From: Bacillota bacterium
GTDB lineage: Bacteria > Bacillota_E > JAJZYS01 > JAJYTV01
Direction: 5' to 3'
DNA: 64,000 bases
NCBI GenBank assembly: GCA_021845645.1
Contig: JAJZVM010000001.1
Location: 186,001 to 250,000 of the forward strand
Within the stretch, counting starts at the first letter, position 1. Every line of letters begins with the position of its first letter. The position numbers were made by a program, and so were the translations under genes. This document shows positions 16,445 to 26,426 of this stretch, piece after piece. The notes under the pieces are model-generated. The model was not told the DNA's origin. It saw only the letters and a list, made by a program, of their open reading frames with translations, and did not search any database.

Positions 16445-19088
16445 CCTCATGCAACTCCAGGAGCTCGGACAGAGCGTCTGGCTCGATTACATCCTGCGCT
16501 CCTACCTGCAGAACGGCGGCTTCAGCCGCGACGTGGCCCAGGGCGTGCGCGGCGTCACGTCGAACCCGGCCATCTTCGAGCAGGCGATCGGGCGCAGCCA
16601 GGACTACGACCGGCAGATCGGCGCCCTCGCCGCCCTGGGTGCCGGGACGGCGGAGATCTACGAGGAGCTCGCCCTGCGGGACATCGCTCTCGCAGCCGGA
16701 ATCCTGCGCGGCGTGCACGACGCCAGCCGGGGCCAGGACGGCTTCGTCAGCCTCGAGGTGTCGCCCGGCCTCGCGCGCGACGCGGAGGGCACGATCGCCG
16801 AGGCACTGCATCTCTTTGCGCGCCTCGGACTGCCGAACGTCATGATCAAGGTGCCGGGCACCCCGGAAGGCGCCCAGGCGATCGAGGAACTCACCTACCG
16901 CGGTCTCAACATCAATGTCACCCTGCTCTTCTCCCTATCCCAGTACCGGCGGATCGCGGAGGCCTACGTCCGGGGACTCGAGCGGCGGCTCGGGGAGGGC
17001 AAGGACGTCTCCCGGATCCACTCCGTCGCAAGCTTCTTCGTCAGCCGCGTCGACAGCCTGCTCGACCCGCGCCTCGGCGAGATGGGCGAGGAGGGCCAAG
17101 CCCTGCAGGGCAAGGCGGCTGTGGCCAACGCGCGCCTCGCGTACGCGGCGTTCCACGAGATCTTCCACGGCGCGGCGTTCGCACGCCTCAAGGCGGCCGG
17201 CGCCAACGTGCAGCGGCCGCTCTGGGCAAGCACCTCGACGAAGAACCCCGCGTATCGCGACACGCTCTACGTCGAGGAGCTGATCGGCACCGAGACGGTC
17301 AACACCATGCCGCCGGCCACCGTGGCCGCATTCCGCGACCACGGCGCCGCACGCGAGACGCTGCGCGCCGGCCTCGACGAAGCGCGCCAGGTGGCGCAGG
17401 CCCTGCTAAAGCTCGGCCTGGACCTCGACGCGGCCGGAGAAGACCTGCAGCGGCAAGGCGTGGCAAGCTTCGAGGACGCCTTCGCCCGCCTGTTCCGGGA
17501 GATCGAGCTCAAGGCGAGAGAGCTGCGTCCCATGGACGCCGCCGCGTTCGCCCTCGGGCCGCTCGTCTCGGACGCCGCCGGCCGGATCGAGTCGCTGGCT
17601 GCGGAGAGCGCCGCGGAGCGCCTGAGACGTGGCGACAAGGATCTCTTCGCGCATCCCGAGGTGGCTGACCGGCGGCTCGGCTGGCTGCGGCTGCCCGAAG
17701 CCATGCAAGAGCGGCTGCCGGAGCTCGAGGCGTTCGTCCAGGAGCTCGAGGGCCGCGGCGTGCGTCGCGTCGTGCTCTGCGGCATGGGCGGCAGCTCCCT
17801 CTTCCCGGACGTGCTGCGCCGCCTCACGCCGTCGCCGCGCATCGCGGTGGACGTGGTGGACACGACGCAGCCGGACGCCGCGGCGTCCCTGCTCGCGGGC
17901 GTCCACTGGCAGGAGACGGCGGTGCTCCTCGCGTCCAAGAGTGGTACGACGCGCGAGGTGGACGTCCTCTACCGCGTGCTCCGCGCCGCGGCCGACCAGA
18001 CCCTCGGCGACGGCGCCAGCCGACACTTCTACGCGATCACCGATCCCGGCACGCCCCTCGCGACCCTGGCCGAGTCCGAACGCTTCGGCGGCTGCTTTTT
18101 GAACCCGCCGGACATCGGCGGCCGCTACTCCGCACTCTCCCTCTTCGGGCTCGTGCCGGGTGCCTTGCTGGGCCACGATCTCGAGGCGCTTCTGGCCGGA
18201 GGGCGGCAGGCACTCTCCGACCTCCTCGGTCCGGCGGAGCACTGCACCGCGGCGCGCCTCGCCGCGACGCTGGCCGCCGCCCATGCGGCCGGCCGGCAGA
18301 AGCTCGCGCTGCCGGCGCCGGACAACCTGCCGTTCGTCGACTGGCTCGAGCAGCTGCTCGCGGAAAGCACGGGCAAGTCCGGCGTCGGCATCCTGCCCGC
18401 CCCCGCGTCGCCGCCCGGCGAGGACCGCCTGCCGGTCAGCTTCGACGGCGCGGATGCCCCGGCACCGCACGTCGCGCTCGATCCCGTCGCGGGAGCCGAG
18501 GCGCTCGGGCGGGCCGTCGTGACCTGGGAGTGCGCCACGGCCCTCCTGGGGCGCCTGCTGGAGATCGATCCCTTCGACGAGCCGAACGTGGCGGAAAGCA
18601 AGCGCAACACCGAGCAGGTCCTCAAGGACGGGCGCCACGACGGCCGGCTCGAGGCGATCGGCGATCCGGACGAGGTGGCGCTGGTGACCCCTCCGCACTA
18701 TCTGGCGGTCCAGGTCTACCTGCAGCCGCTGCCGGAGGTGCTCGCGGCCGCGCGCCGGCTCGGGGCGGAGATCGCGCGCCAGACCGGTGCGGTCGTGACG
18801 GTCGGATTCGGGCCGCGCTACCTGCATTCGACGGGCCAGTACCACAAGGGCGGGCCGCGCATCGGCAGCTACCTGCAGCTCTATAAGCCGCCAGCCGCCG
18901 ACATCGACGTGCCCGGCCTGCCCTTCGGCATGGCGGCCCTGTTCGCGGCGCAAGCGGAGGGCGACGCCCAGGCGGTCATCGATCGCGGCCGGCCCTTCGC
19001 GCGGGTCGTGCTCGAGGGTGACGCGGCGGCGGCGATCGGCCGCCTCATGCAGGCGGTGGCCGAGCGATCGCCCAGAGAAGGGAGCTGA
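16437..19088 (+). CDS. tal-pgi: Bifunctional transaldolase / phosphoglucose isomerase
   Basis: 883 aa fusion. Residues 1 to about 370 are transaldolase: [11 protein letters not shown], then [12 protein letters not shown] carrying the Schiff-base Lys, and [13 protein letters not shown]. From about 375 onward is phosphoglucose isomerase, with [23 protein letters not shown], the catalytic-Glu region [10 protein letters not shown] and a C-terminal TGQYHKGGP. The ATG at 16437 has AAAGGAGG six bases upstream and overlaps tkt. A single polypeptide would link the non-oxidative pentose-phosphate branch with glucose-6-phosphate. Such fusions are known in several bacterial groups. Confidence 0.95.
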   Translation: MPDLMQLQELGQSVWLDYILRSYLQNGGFSRDVAQGVRGVTSNPAIFEQAIGRSQDYDRQIGALAALGAGTAEIYEELALRDIALAAGILRGVHDASRGQDGFVSLEVSPGLARDAEGTIAEALHLFARLGLPNVMIKVPGTPEGAQAIEELTYRGLNINVTLLFSLSQYRRIAEAYVRGLERRLGEGKDVSRIHSVASFFVSRVDSLLDPRLGEMGEEGQALQGKAAVANARLAYAAFHEIFHGAAFARLKAAGANVQRPLWASTSTKNPAYRDTLYVEELIGTETVNTMPPATVAAFRDHGAARETLRAGLDEARQVAQALLKLGLDLDAAGEDLQRQGVASFEDAFARLFREIELKARELRPMDAAAFALGPLVSDAAGRIESLAAESAAERLRRGDKDLFAHPEVADRRLGWLRLPEAMQERLPELEAFVQELEGRGVRRVVLCGMGGSSLFPDVLRRLTPSPRIAVDVVDTTQPDAAASLLAGVHWQETAVLLASKSGTTREVDVLYRVLRAAADQTLGDGASRHFYAITDPGTPLATLAESERFGGCFLNPPDIGGRYSALSLFGLVPGALLGHDLEALLAGGRQALSDLLGPAEHCTAARLAATLAAAHAAGRQKLALPAPDNLPFVDWLEQLLAESTGKSGVGILPAPASPPGEDRLPVSFDGADAPAPHVALDPVAGAEALGRAVVTWECATALLGRLLEIDPFDEPNVAESKRNTEQVLKDGRHDGRLEAIGDPDEVALVTPPHYLAVQVYLQPLPEVLAAARRLGAEIARQTGAVVTVGFGPRYLHSTGQYHKGGPRIGSYLQLYKPPAADIDVPGLPFGMAALFAAQAEGDAQAVIDRGRPFARVVLEGDAAAAIGRLMQAVAERSPREGS

Positions 19089-19991
19089 ATGGCGATGGAG
19101 ATCGGCATGGTCGGACTCGGCCGCATGGGTGCAAACATGGCGCGCCGCCTCGCGCGCGGCGGTCACCGGGTCGTCGGCTTCGACCCCAGCGACGATGCCC
19201 GCGCGGCCGTCGCGGCGGAAGGCATCGTCGGCGCCGCGTCGCTCGAGGATCTGTGCCGGACGCTGACGCCGCCGCGCGCCGTCTGGCTGATGGTGCCCGC
19301 GGGCGACCCGACCAGGCAGACGATCGCGAAGCTGCTCGATCTCCTCGACCCAAGCGACATCCTCGTCGATGGCGGCAACAGCCACTACAAGGACAGCATC
19401 GCGATGGCCACCCGCTGCGACGCCGCGGGGGTGAACTTCGTCGACGCCGGCACCAGCGGCGGCATCTGGGGGCTCGCGGAGGGCTACTGCCTCATGGTGG
19501 GAGCCAGCGTCGAGGCCTTCAGCCGTCTCGAGCCGGTGCTGCGCACCCTCGCCCCGGAGGGCGGGTTGCTCCATACCGGGCCACCCGGGTCCGGCCACTA
19601 CGTCAAGATGGTCCACAACGGCATCGAGTACGGCCTGCTCGAAGCCTACGGCGAAGGGTTCGAGCTTCTCAAGCGCGGCCCGTTCGACCTGCCGCTGGGC
19701 GAGATCGCGCAGCTCTGGCGCCACGGCTCTGTCGTGCGCAGCTGGCTTCTCGACCTCCTCGCGAAGGCGCTCGAGAAGGACCCGGACCTTCAGCACCTGC
19801 GCGGATATGTCGACGACTCCGGCGAAGGGCGCTGGACGGCCGTCGAGGCCATCGAGCGCGGCGTCGCGGCGCCCGTGATCACGCTCTCCCTGCAGCAGCG
19901 CTTTCTTTCGCGCCAGGAGGATACCCTGGCGAACCGCGTGATCGCCGCCCTGCGCAACGAGTTTGGCGGCCACAAGGTGGAAAGCCGATGA
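19089..19991 (+). CDS. gnd: 6-phosphogluconate dehydrogenase, short (YqeC-type) form
   Basis: 300 aa, the short form of the decarboxylating enzyme rather than the 470-aa form. The nucleotide site is MVGLGRMGANMARRL near the N-terminus. The substrate motifs are DGGNSHYKDS, DAGTSGGIWG and KMVHNGIEYG with the catalytic Lys and Asn. It oxidises 6-phosphogluconate to ribulose-5-phosphate. The ATG follows the tal-pgi stop directly; an ATG two codons later is also possible. The stop overlaps zwf by four bases. Confidence 0.95.
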   Translation: MAMEIGMVGLGRMGANMARRLARGGHRVVGFDPSDDARAAVAAEGIVGAASLEDLCRTLTPPRAVWLMVPAGDPTRQTIAKLLDLLDPSDILVDGGNSHYKDSIAMATRCDAAGVNFVDAGTSGGIWGLAEGYCLMVGASVEAFSRLEPVLRTLAPEGGLLHTGPPGSGHYVKMVHNGIEYGLLEAYGEGFELLKRGPFDLPLGEIAQLWRHGSVVRSWLLDLLAKALEKDPDLQHLRGYVDDSGEGRWTAVEAIERGVAAPVITLSLQQRFLSRQEDTLANRVIAALRNEFGGHKVESR

Positions 19992-21442
19992 GCGGGCAGA
20001 AAAGGGGCGTGCTGCTCTGCGTGCTCGGCGCGACCGGCGACCTCACCCACCGCAAGCTCGTGCCGGCGGTCGCGGGCCTCGTGCGCGCAGGGCTGGTCGA
20101 CGGCCCGATGCCGATCGTCGGCTTCGCGCGCCAGCAGCTGGACGACGAGAGCTTCCGCCAGCGCCTGCGCGACACCGTGGAAGGCGGCGGCACCGACGAC
20201 GTCATCGCCAGGACCATGTACGTCCAGGGGGACCTGCGCCGCGCCGAGGATTACGAGGCCCTGGCGCGCCGCCTGGACGACGTCGAGGCGGCAGAGGGCC
20301 CGTTCTCGGGACGGATCTACTACCTCGCCGCGCCTCCGAGCACGTACACCGACATCTTCCGCTCGCTCGGCAGGGCGGGTCTGCAGGAGGAGTCCACGGG
20401 CTTTCGCCGCATCGTCGTGGAGAAGCCGTTCGGCCACGACCTCCAGAGCGCGCGCGCGCTGAATCAGGAACTCCTCTCCGTGTTCCGCGAGGATCAGGTC
20501 TTCCGCATCGACCACTACCTCGGCAAGGAGACGGTGCAGAACATCCTGGTGCTGCGCTTCGCCAACGGCATCTTCGAGCCGCTCTGGAACCGGCGCTATG
20601 TCGACCACGTCCAGATCTCGGTGACGGAGTCGATCGGCGTCGAGCACCGCGGCAAGTACTACGAGGAGGCCGGCGCGCTCAGGGACATGATGCAGAACCA
20701 CCTCCTGCAGCTCCTCACCCTGATCGCGATGGAGCCGCCGGTGGCGTTCGACGCCGAACAGGTGCACAACGAGAAGGTCAAGGTGCTCAGGGCGATCCGC
20801 CTGCCGTCGCCTCAAGAGGTGGGCAAGGTCACGGTCCGCGGACAGTACGGTCCCGGCGAGATCGCCGGCAAGCCCGTGCCTGGATACCGCGACGAGCCCG
20901 ACGTGCGCCGCGACTCGCAGCAGGAGACGTTCGCCGCCGTCAAGCTGCAGATCGAGAACTGGCGCTGGGCCGACGTCCCCTTCTACCTGCGCACAGGCAA
21001 GCGCCTCGGGCGGCGCGCGAGCGAGATCTCGGTCCAGTTCCAGCGCGCGCCGCAGCGGCTCTTCCCGCGCGAGACGCGGCTGCAGCCGAACGTGCTGAGG
21101 CTGCGCATCCAGCCGGACGAGGGCATGACGCTGTCCGTCGGCGCCAAGGTGCCGGGCCTGCGCATCGAGCTGCGCGACGTCGACATGGAGTTCGACTACG
21201 GCACCTTCGGCAAGCAGGGCACGGAAGCGTATGAGCGCCTGCTCTACGACGCCATCACCGGCGACGGCACGCTGTTCACGCGGCGCGACGAGGTGGAGGC
21301 CGCCTGGCAGGTGGTCGACGCGATCGAGGCGGGCTGGCGCCAGGAGGAGATCGGCCCGGACATCTACCGTGCCGGCAGTTCCGGCCCGGAGGCGGCCGAT
21401 GAGCTCCTGCACCACGACGGCCGCCGCTGGCACCTGAGATGA
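19988..21442 (+). CDS. zwf: Glucose-6-phosphate 1-dehydrogenase
   Basis: 484 aa. The NADP-binding start is LCVLGATGDLTHRKL, with VVEKPFGHDL and the active-site signature RIDHYLGKETVQN. The C-terminal domain has FYLRTGKRLGRR and EAYERLLYDAITGD. It performs the first oxidative step of the pentose-phosphate pathway. Four-base ATGA overlaps on both sides, with gnd and pgl, indicate translational coupling. No regulatory insertion was seen. Confidence 0.97.
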   Translation: MSGQKRGVLLCVLGATGDLTHRKLVPAVAGLVRAGLVDGPMPIVGFARQQLDDESFRQRLRDTVEGGGTDDVIARTMYVQGDLRRAEDYEALARRLDDVEAAEGPFSGRIYYLAAPPSTYTDIFRSLGRAGLQEESTGFRRIVVEKPFGHDLQSARALNQELLSVFREDQVFRIDHYLGKETVQNILVLRFANGIFEPLWNRRYVDHVQISVTESIGVEHRGKYYEEAGALRDMMQNHLLQLLTLIAMEPPVAFDAEQVHNEKVKVLRAIRLPSPQEVGKVTVRGQYGPGEIAGKPVPGYRDEPDVRRDSQQETFAAVKLQIENWRWADVPFYLRTGKRLGRRASEISVQFQRAPQRLFPRETRLQPNVLRLRIQPDEGMTLSVGAKVPGLRIELRDVDMEFDYGTFGKQGTEAYERLLYDAITGDGTLFTRRDEVEAAWQVVDAIEAGWRQEEIGPDIYRAGSSGPEAADELLHHDGRRWHLR

Positions 21443-22167
21443 AGGGGCCGAAGCTGCAGGTCTTCGCGACAGCCGAGGAGACCATGCGGGCCTGTGCCGC
21501 CGCCATCTCATCCGCGCTGCGCGAAGGGCCTTCGCCGCAGCTGGTGCTGGCCGGCGGCCAGACCCCGCGCGGCGTCTATGCGCTGCTCGCGGCCGAGGGC
21601 GACGAGGCGGACGCCCCGCCGTGGCCCGAGGTGGAATTCTGGTTCGGTGACGAGCGCTGCGTCGGTCCGGATCATCCCAAGAGCAATTACCGACTCGCCC
21701 GGGAGACGCTTCTCCAGCCGCTCGGCATCGCCGCGGGCCACGTGCACCGCATGCTCGGCGAGCTCGGCGCGCAAGAGGGTGCGCGCCGCTACGGCGAGCG
21801 CATCATGGAGCGGCTTGGGCCCGAACCAGGGTTTGCCGTCGCGCTGGTCGGCATGGGGGCGGAGGGCCACACGCTCTCGCTCTTCCCCGACAGCGCCGGA
21901 CTCTCGGCGACGGATCTCGCCGTCGCGGCGCTCGTGCCCACGCCGCCCCGCGAGCGGATCTCCCTGACGCCCGCCGCCCTGGGCGGCACCGGACGCATCT
22001 TCTTCCTCGTCACGGGGGCCGCGAAGCGCGAAGCGCTCAGGGCCGCGCTCAGGGCCGACAGTCAGGACCCCGCCGTCCCCACCTCGTTCCTGCGCGGCCG
22101 CCTGGAGACCGTCTTCTTCTGCGATCGCGACGCGGTGCCTGAAGGCTCGCCGGAGGTGACGCCATGA
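21439..22167 (+). CDS. pgl: 6-phosphogluconolactonase
   Basis: 242 aa of the DevB/SOL type, related to glucosamine-6-phosphate deaminase folds. LVLAGGQTPRGVY, FWFGDERCVGPDHPKSNY and VGMGAEGHTLSLFPDS are the typical motifs, with the last bearing catalytic residues. It hydrolyses 6-phosphogluconolactone between the Zwf and Gnd steps. Overlaps of four bases join it to zwf and to the SIS gene. Confidence 0.95.
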   Translation: MKGPKLQVFATAEETMRACAAAISSALREGPSPQLVLAGGQTPRGVYALLAAEGDEADAPPWPEVEFWFGDERCVGPDHPKSNYRLARETLLQPLGIAAGHVHRMLGELGAQEGARRYGERIMERLGPEPGFAVALVGMGAEGHTLSLFPDSAGLSATDLAVAALVPTPPRERISLTPAALGGTGRIFFLVTGAAKREALRAALRADSQDPAVPTSFLRGRLETVFFCDRDAVPEGSPEVTP

Positions 22168-23198
22168 CCGAAGCCCAGCGCCCCTACCGCATGTACGAGG
22201 AGATCCTCTCACAGCCCCAGCATGTGCTTGCGCTCGGCGAGGCGGTCGCCCGCGGCGCGGATGCGGCTGCAGGCATCCTCGCCGGCAAGTCCCCGATCCT
22301 GGTCGGCTGCGGCACATCCCTGTTTGCCGCCGAGCTGGCGGCGAGCTACCTGTACGAGCGCGGCGCGAGCGTCGTCGCCACCGGCGCCTTCCCGCTGCTC
22401 GGGCGGCAGGTGCCGCTCGACCGCCGGCGCCCCATCGTCGCGTTCAGCCACTCGGGCGAGACGGCCGCCGTGCTCGACCTGCTGGCGGCGGCGAGGGAAC
22501 GGGAGGTCCCGACCGTGCTCGTCACGGGCTTCGCCTCCTCGACCGGCGCCGGCCTTGCGAGCGCCACCGTGACGACCGGCTACGCGCGCGAGCTGTCGTG
22601 GTGCCACACGATCAGTTTCACGCTCTCGTCCCTGATGGCCGTCCTGCTCCTCAAGGCGGCCGCGGCGCAAATGCCGCCGCAGCTGACGCCGCCGTCGCCG
22701 GTCGAGGTGGCGGAAGGCATCGACGCCGTCCTGCGCCATGAGGGCGCGATCGCGAAGCAGGCGAAAGGCCTGCTCGATGGACGGCGGCTGCTGGTCGGCG
22801 CGGCCGAGGGCCTTGCCCTCGCGCGCGAGGCGGGTCTCAAGCTGAGCGAGGCCGCCTATCTCGACAACCAGGCGCTCGAGCTTGAGCAGTTCTTCCACGG
22901 CTACGTGCCGACCTACGGGCCGGGCGACCACGTTCTCGCAGTCCTGGGGCCGGCCGCCGGCCACCGCGCGCAGGACCTGAGGCGTGTCGCCGAGATCGTG
23001 GGCCTCTCGCTGCTCGCGCTCGATCTTCCGACGCTCGCGGCCTGGGCACCGGCGGTCTCACCCGACGCCTTCCCATGGCTCGCAGGCGTCTACCTGCAGC
23101 TCCTCACCTACCACGCCGCGCTGGAGCGCGGCACGAACCCGGACCAGCTGCGCCGCGAGGACCCGCGTTACCTGGCCGCGCGCCAGGCCTACCGCTAG
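22164..23198 (+). CDS. SIS-domain sugar isomerase
   Basis: 344 aa with two SIS domains as in the isomerase half of GlmS and in AgaS-like enzymes. PILVGCGTSLFAAELAASY and AFSHSGETAAVLDLL form the first phosphosugar site. The second domain has [20 protein letters not shown] and LELEQFFHGYVPTY. There is no glutaminase domain. As last gene of the pentose-phosphate operon it probably isomerises or deaminates a hexose- or hexosamine-phosphate, but the substrate is not readable from the sequence. Confidence 0.8.
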   Translation: MTEAQRPYRMYEEILSQPQHVLALGEAVARGADAAAGILAGKSPILVGCGTSLFAAELAASYLYERGASVVATGAFPLLGRQVPLDRRRPIVAFSHSGETAAVLDLLAAAREREVPTVLVTGFASSTGAGLASATVTTGYARELSWCHTISFTLSSLMAVLLLKAAAAQMPPQLTPPSPVEVAEGIDAVLRHEGAIAKQAKGLLDGRRLLVGAAEGLALAREAGLKLSEAAYLDNQALELEQFFHGYVPTYGPGDHVLAVLGPAAGHRAQDLRRVAEIVGLSLLALDLPTLAAWAPAVSPDAFPWLAGVYLQLLTYHAALERGTNPDQLRREDPRYLAARQAYR

Positions 23199-23213
23199 CG
23201 ACGTCGGCATGGC

Positions 23214-23246
23214 AAGGGCCGCCCGGCACGATGCTGGGCGGCCCTT
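23214..23246. terminator. Bidirectional terminator after the pentose-phosphate operon
   Basis: A perfect 11-bp stem AAGGGCCGCCC (23214-23224) pairs with 23236-23246 around an 11-base loop. It sits in the 51 bases between two converging genes. Confidence 0.8.
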
Positions 23247-23249
23247 CGG

Positions 23250-24257
23250 CTACTGGTAGATGACGACGAGCGGCGGCGGATCGAGGCTCAGAACGGTCGA
23301 GGGCGTCGCCACCGGATGGTCCTGCGTGTAGAAGAGCTTCATGCCGCCCGCCACAACGAAGTGGCTCTCGAGGCGCGCCGCGTAGAAGCCGTTCAGGGCG
23401 CCACGCACGCCGAGCGGCTGCTGGAAAGGCACGAGGTACGGGATCTCCTCTTGGTGGATGAACCGCTCGTACTCCGCAGACTTCAGCGGCCAGCCGCCGA
23501 AGCCGTCGAGGTCGCGCACGAGCACGACGTCGGGCTGCTCCTGGATCTGCTGCCAGTCAGGCACCATGCTCTCGATGAACTGGTGCAGGATCAGGACCTT
23601 CTGCGGCAGGTGGTAGCGCTGCGTGAGCCCCTGCAGGTATGCGAGCGCCCAGTTGATGGGCGGCGTCGGCATCGAGCCGAACTGCACGCCCGGAATGTCG
23701 CCGGGCAGCATGGCGAACTCCGGATCGAGCGCCAGCTCGACATCCGGCTGGCGCAGGAAGGGCGCAAGGTAGCGCACCTCGGTCTGCACCGAGGCGTGCC
23801 CGATCTGCACGTCGAGGATCAGCAGCAGGTGATGGCTGCGCGCGAGGTCGAGTTCGCTCTGAATGAGCGTGTAGGGCATCTGCGAGCTGTAGTAGCCGTA
23901 GGGGCCGGGGCTGCGCTGCGCCACGACGGCGACGAGCTCCAGGGCGCCGATCACCGGTGTCGCCGGGTCCGCCTGCCGGTACGCCTGCTCCTGGGTCTTG
24001 AGGCGCCCGAGCATCTGCGCAGGTGTGCCCTGCCCGAGCACGCCCATCGTCGGCGACAGCGGGTTGCCGTAGTACGAGACGATGCGATAGTTCGGCAAGA
24101 GGGCAGGGCCGAACCAGTCGAGGCCGGCGGTGGCGCCGGCCCTGGCGGTCATCGGGCCAAGAAGCGGCCCGACGCTCGCGAGAGCGCAGATGACGAGTGC
24201 TGCCAGGACGCGGCCTGCCAAGCGGCGGACATCGCGGGTTCGTCGTTCGTTTCGCAC
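23250..24257 (-). CDS. Secreted hypothetical protein
   Basis: 335 aa if it starts at GTG 24257. A basic N-terminus followed by a hydrophobic stretch (about residues 14-35, ending TARAGA) looks like a signal peptide. The mature part shows no catalytic motif that I recognise. It contains YRIVSYYGNPLSPTMGVLG, then LILDVQIGHASV, ELALDPEFAML and LILHQFIESMVPDW in an alternating beta/alpha pattern suggesting a barrel-like domain, perhaps related to extracellular glycosidases. There is no ribosome-binding site before the GTG, and a TATGCT box lies about seven bases upstream, so the transcript could be leaderless. Function unknown. Confidence 0.6.
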   Translation of the reverse strand: MRNERRTRDVRRLAGRVLAALVICALASVGPLLGPMTARAGATAGLDWFGPALLPNYRIVSYYGNPLSPTMGVLGQGTPAQMLGRLKTQEQAYRQADPATPVIGALELVAVVAQRSPGPYGYYSSQMPYTLIQSELDLARSHHLLLILDVQIGHASVQTEVRYLAPFLRQPDVELALDPEFAMLPGDIPGVQFGSMPTPPINWALAYLQGLTQRYHLPQKVLILHQFIESMVPDWQQIQEQPDVVLVRDLDGFGGWPLKSAEYERFIHQEEIPYLVPFQQPLGVRGALNGFYAARLESHFVVAGGMKLFYTQDHPVATPSTVLSLDPPPLVVIYQ

Positions 24258-24369
24258 GAAGTCAGCATAACATGGCGCACGGTGTCGCCGCTGTGGCAGA
24301 TCCTGTTGCCCTTTCGACACGCATCGCCACTGCCTGTAACGCCTCTGGCGATCCGAGGCCGCACGAACG

Positions 24370-24402
24370 TGTGGCGCCCCGCACGGCAGGCGGGGCGCCA
24401 CA
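24370..24402 (-). terminator. Terminator downstream of amt
   Basis: A perfect 13-bp stem TGTGGCGCCCCGC (24370-24382) pairs with 24390-24402 around a 7-base loop. It lies 30 bases after the amt stop on the minus strand. Confidence 0.75.
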
Positions 24403-24431
24403 TGCGATTCCTGCGAGCCCTGACGGAATTT

Positions 24432-25649
24432 CTAGTCGGCGTAGGCCGCTTCGCCGTGCAGGGCCTCGTCGAGGCCATTGGCCTCCACCTCGCGCGACAC
24501 GCGCAATGTGCCGAGAACATCCAGCACCTTGAGGATGCCCCACGTCAGCCCGAAGGCATAGGCGCTCGTGATCACGACGGCGACGAGCTGCACCAGCAGC
24601 TGGTGCACGTCGCCCTGGACGAGGCCGTGCACGCCGTCCACCGATGCGACGGCGAAGACGCCCAGCAGCAGCGATCCCAGCACGCCGCCGACGCCGTGGC
24701 AGCCCCAGACGTCGAGCGCGTCATCGACGTACTTCCACGTCATGCGCAGGCGCATCGCGCCGAAGGGCACGAGTCCCGCGGCGAGGCCGATCACCGCCGC
24801 AGCCCACGGCTGCACGTAGCCCGCGGCCGGCGTGATCGTCGCAAGACCAGCCACCGCTCCCACCAGGGCTCCGGAGACCGTCGGCTTGCGGTCGACGAGC
24901 CACTGCACCGCGAGCCACGCCACCATCGCCACGGACGCAGCGACATCGGTGTTGACGAAGGCCGTCGCGGCGACGCCGTTGGCAGCCAGGGCGCTGCCGG
25001 CGTTGAAGCCGAACCAGCCGAACCAGAGCAGGCCCGTGCCGAGTGCCACGAACGGCAGGTTGTGCGGCGAGATCGAGGCGCCCTTCGGCAGGTAGCGCTT
25101 GCCCACGACGAAGACCGAGGCGAGGGCGCCGAATCCCGCGGACGCGTGCACCACCATGCCTCCTGCGAAGTCGACGGCGCCCATCTGCGCCAGGAAGCCG
25201 CCGCCCCAGAGCCAGTGGGCGATCGGGATATAGACGAGGACGCTCCACAGGACGAGGAACCAGAGATAGCCCGAGAACTTGACCCGGTCGGCGAAGGCGC
25301 CAGTGACCAGGGCCGGCGTGATGATGGCAAACATCAGCTGGAAGGCGAAGAAGACGAGGAACGGGATGGTGGCGCCGTGCGCGGGATTCGGCGTCATGCC
25401 GACCCCCTGCAGGCCGAAGTACTTGAAGGTGCCGATGATGCCGTGGAAGTCGGGTCCGAAGGCCAGGCTGAAGCCTCCGAGCACCCAGATGGTCGCGACG
25501 ACCCCCATGGCGATGAAGATCTGCATCATGATCGTCAGGACGTTCTGCTTGCGCACGAGACCGCCATAGAAGAATGCGAGGCCGGGGGTCATCAGCAGGA
25601 CCAGAGCTGCGCTGATCAGCACGAACGCGGTGTCGCCCGTATTGATCAC
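24432..25649 (-). CDS. amt: Ammonium transporter (Amt family)
   Basis: 405 aa with eleven predicted membrane helices. The pore twin histidines fall at His168 (GGMVVHASAG) and His318 (VWGCHGVGG), matching the classical AmtB numbering. GLLWFGWFGFNAGSA and the TMTWKYVDD-like DALDVWG stretch are further family marks. GTG start at 25649 with a GAGAGGA motif upstream. It takes up NH4+/NH3. It is the last gene of a run with a response regulator and an Amt-kinase fusion, and no glnB/glnK gene is adjacent, which is unusual for amt. Confidence 0.95.
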   Translation of the reverse strand: MINTGDTAFVLISAALVLLMTPGLAFFYGGLVRKQNVLTIMMQIFIAMGVVATIWVLGGFSLAFGPDFHGIIGTFKYFGLQGVGMTPNPAHGATIPFLVFFAFQLMFAIITPALVTGAFADRVKFSGYLWFLVLWSVLVYIPIAHWLWGGGFLAQMGAVDFAGGMVVHASAGFGALASVFVVGKRYLPKGASISPHNLPFVALGTGLLWFGWFGFNAGSALAANGVAATAFVNTDVAASVAMVAWLAVQWLVDRKPTVSGALVGAVAGLATITPAAGYVQPWAAAVIGLAAGLVPFGAMRLRMTWKYVDDALDVWGCHGVGGVLGSLLLGVFAVASVDGVHGLVQGDVHQLLVQLVAVVITSAYAFGLTWGILKVLDVLGTLRVSREVEANGLDEALHGEAAYAD

Positions 25650-25722
25650 ACCACATCATCCTCTCCGGTGCGATGAGCATAGGACGCCCACTTCACGCTA
25701 GGACAGGACGAAGGCGACAAAC

Positions 25723-25740
25723 ATACGGGTAAGCCTGTAT
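25723..25740. promoter_or_regulatory. Imperfect palindrome upstream of amt
   Basis: ATACGGGTAAGCCTGTAT is a partial inverted repeat (six of nine pairs) in the 135-base gap between the response regulator and amt. It is a candidate binding site for the adjacent LuxR-type regulator, on position only. Confidence 0.3.
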
Positions 25741-25784
25741 TCCCGCGCGAAATCCCCGGTATCTTGCCCGGCGGGCCCAGGTAG

Positions 25785-26426
25785 TCAGGGTTCGATGATG
25801 TGATTGCGCACGGCGTACAGCACGAGATCGCGCATGCTCCTGAGGCCGAGCTTGTGCATGATGTTGGCACGATGGGTCTCCACCGTCTTGAGGCTCAGGT
25901 TCAGGAGGTGGGCGATCTCGCGATTGCTCTGCCCCTCGGCCAGCAGTTCGACGATCTCGCGCTCACGCGGCGAGATCGCCTCGCTGCCGCGCCCCTGGCT
26001 GTAGTTCTCGACGAAACCCGCGACGATCGCCCCCGCGATGTCGGGTGACACATAGGTTCCGCCGCTCCGGACCACGCGGATCGCCTTGAGGAGCTCCTCG
26101 AGCGCGTTGTCCTTGAGGACGTAGCCCTGTACCTTCTCGCGGAAGGCCCTGGCCACATACTCCTCGCTCCTGTGCATGGTGAGAACGATGGTGCGCACCT
26201 CAGGCGCTTCCGCCCTCAGGTGCGCGGCGACATCGAGCCCGCTCAGCTGCGGCAGGGAAATGTCGAGGATGGCGACGTCGGGTCGCAGGCGCAGCACCTC
26301 GTCGAGGGCCTCCTGGCCGCTGCCCGCCTCCCCGACGACCTCGATGTCCTCCTCCTGCTGCAGCAGGATGTTGAGTGACTGGCGCAGGATCTTGTGGTCA
26401 TCCGCGATCACGACCCTGGTCTTCAT
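25785..26426 (-). CDS. NarL/LuxR-type response regulator
   Basis: 213 aa. The receiver domain begins VVIADDHKILR; the phospho-acceptor Asp lies in DVAILDISLPQ, and the Thr/Lys switch residues are in VLTMHRSEE and YVLKDNA. The C-terminal LuxR HTH reads SPREREIVELLAEGQSNREIA, then LKTVETHRANIM. The start overlaps the end of the Amt-histidine kinase gene by 29 bases, making the two a cognate pair. The target is probably the amt gene just downstream, and perhaps others. Confidence 0.92.
   Translation of the reverse strand: MKTRVVIADDHKILRQSLNILLQQEEDIEVVGEAGSGQEALDEVLRLRPDVAILDISLPQLSGLDVAAHLRAEAPEVRTIVLTMHRSEEYVARAFREKVQGYVLKDNALEELLKAIRVVRSGGTYVSPDIAGAIVAGFVENYSQGRGSEAISPREREIVELLAEGQSNREIAHLLNLSLKTVETHRANIMHKLGLRSMRDLVLYAVRNHIIEP

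Noticed and set aside
17406..19973. 855-codon open frame on the minus strand
   Set aside because: Antisense to tal-pgi and gnd; Arg/Ala/Gly/Glu-rich low-complexity translation caused by high G+C. The plus-strand genes have full family motifs.
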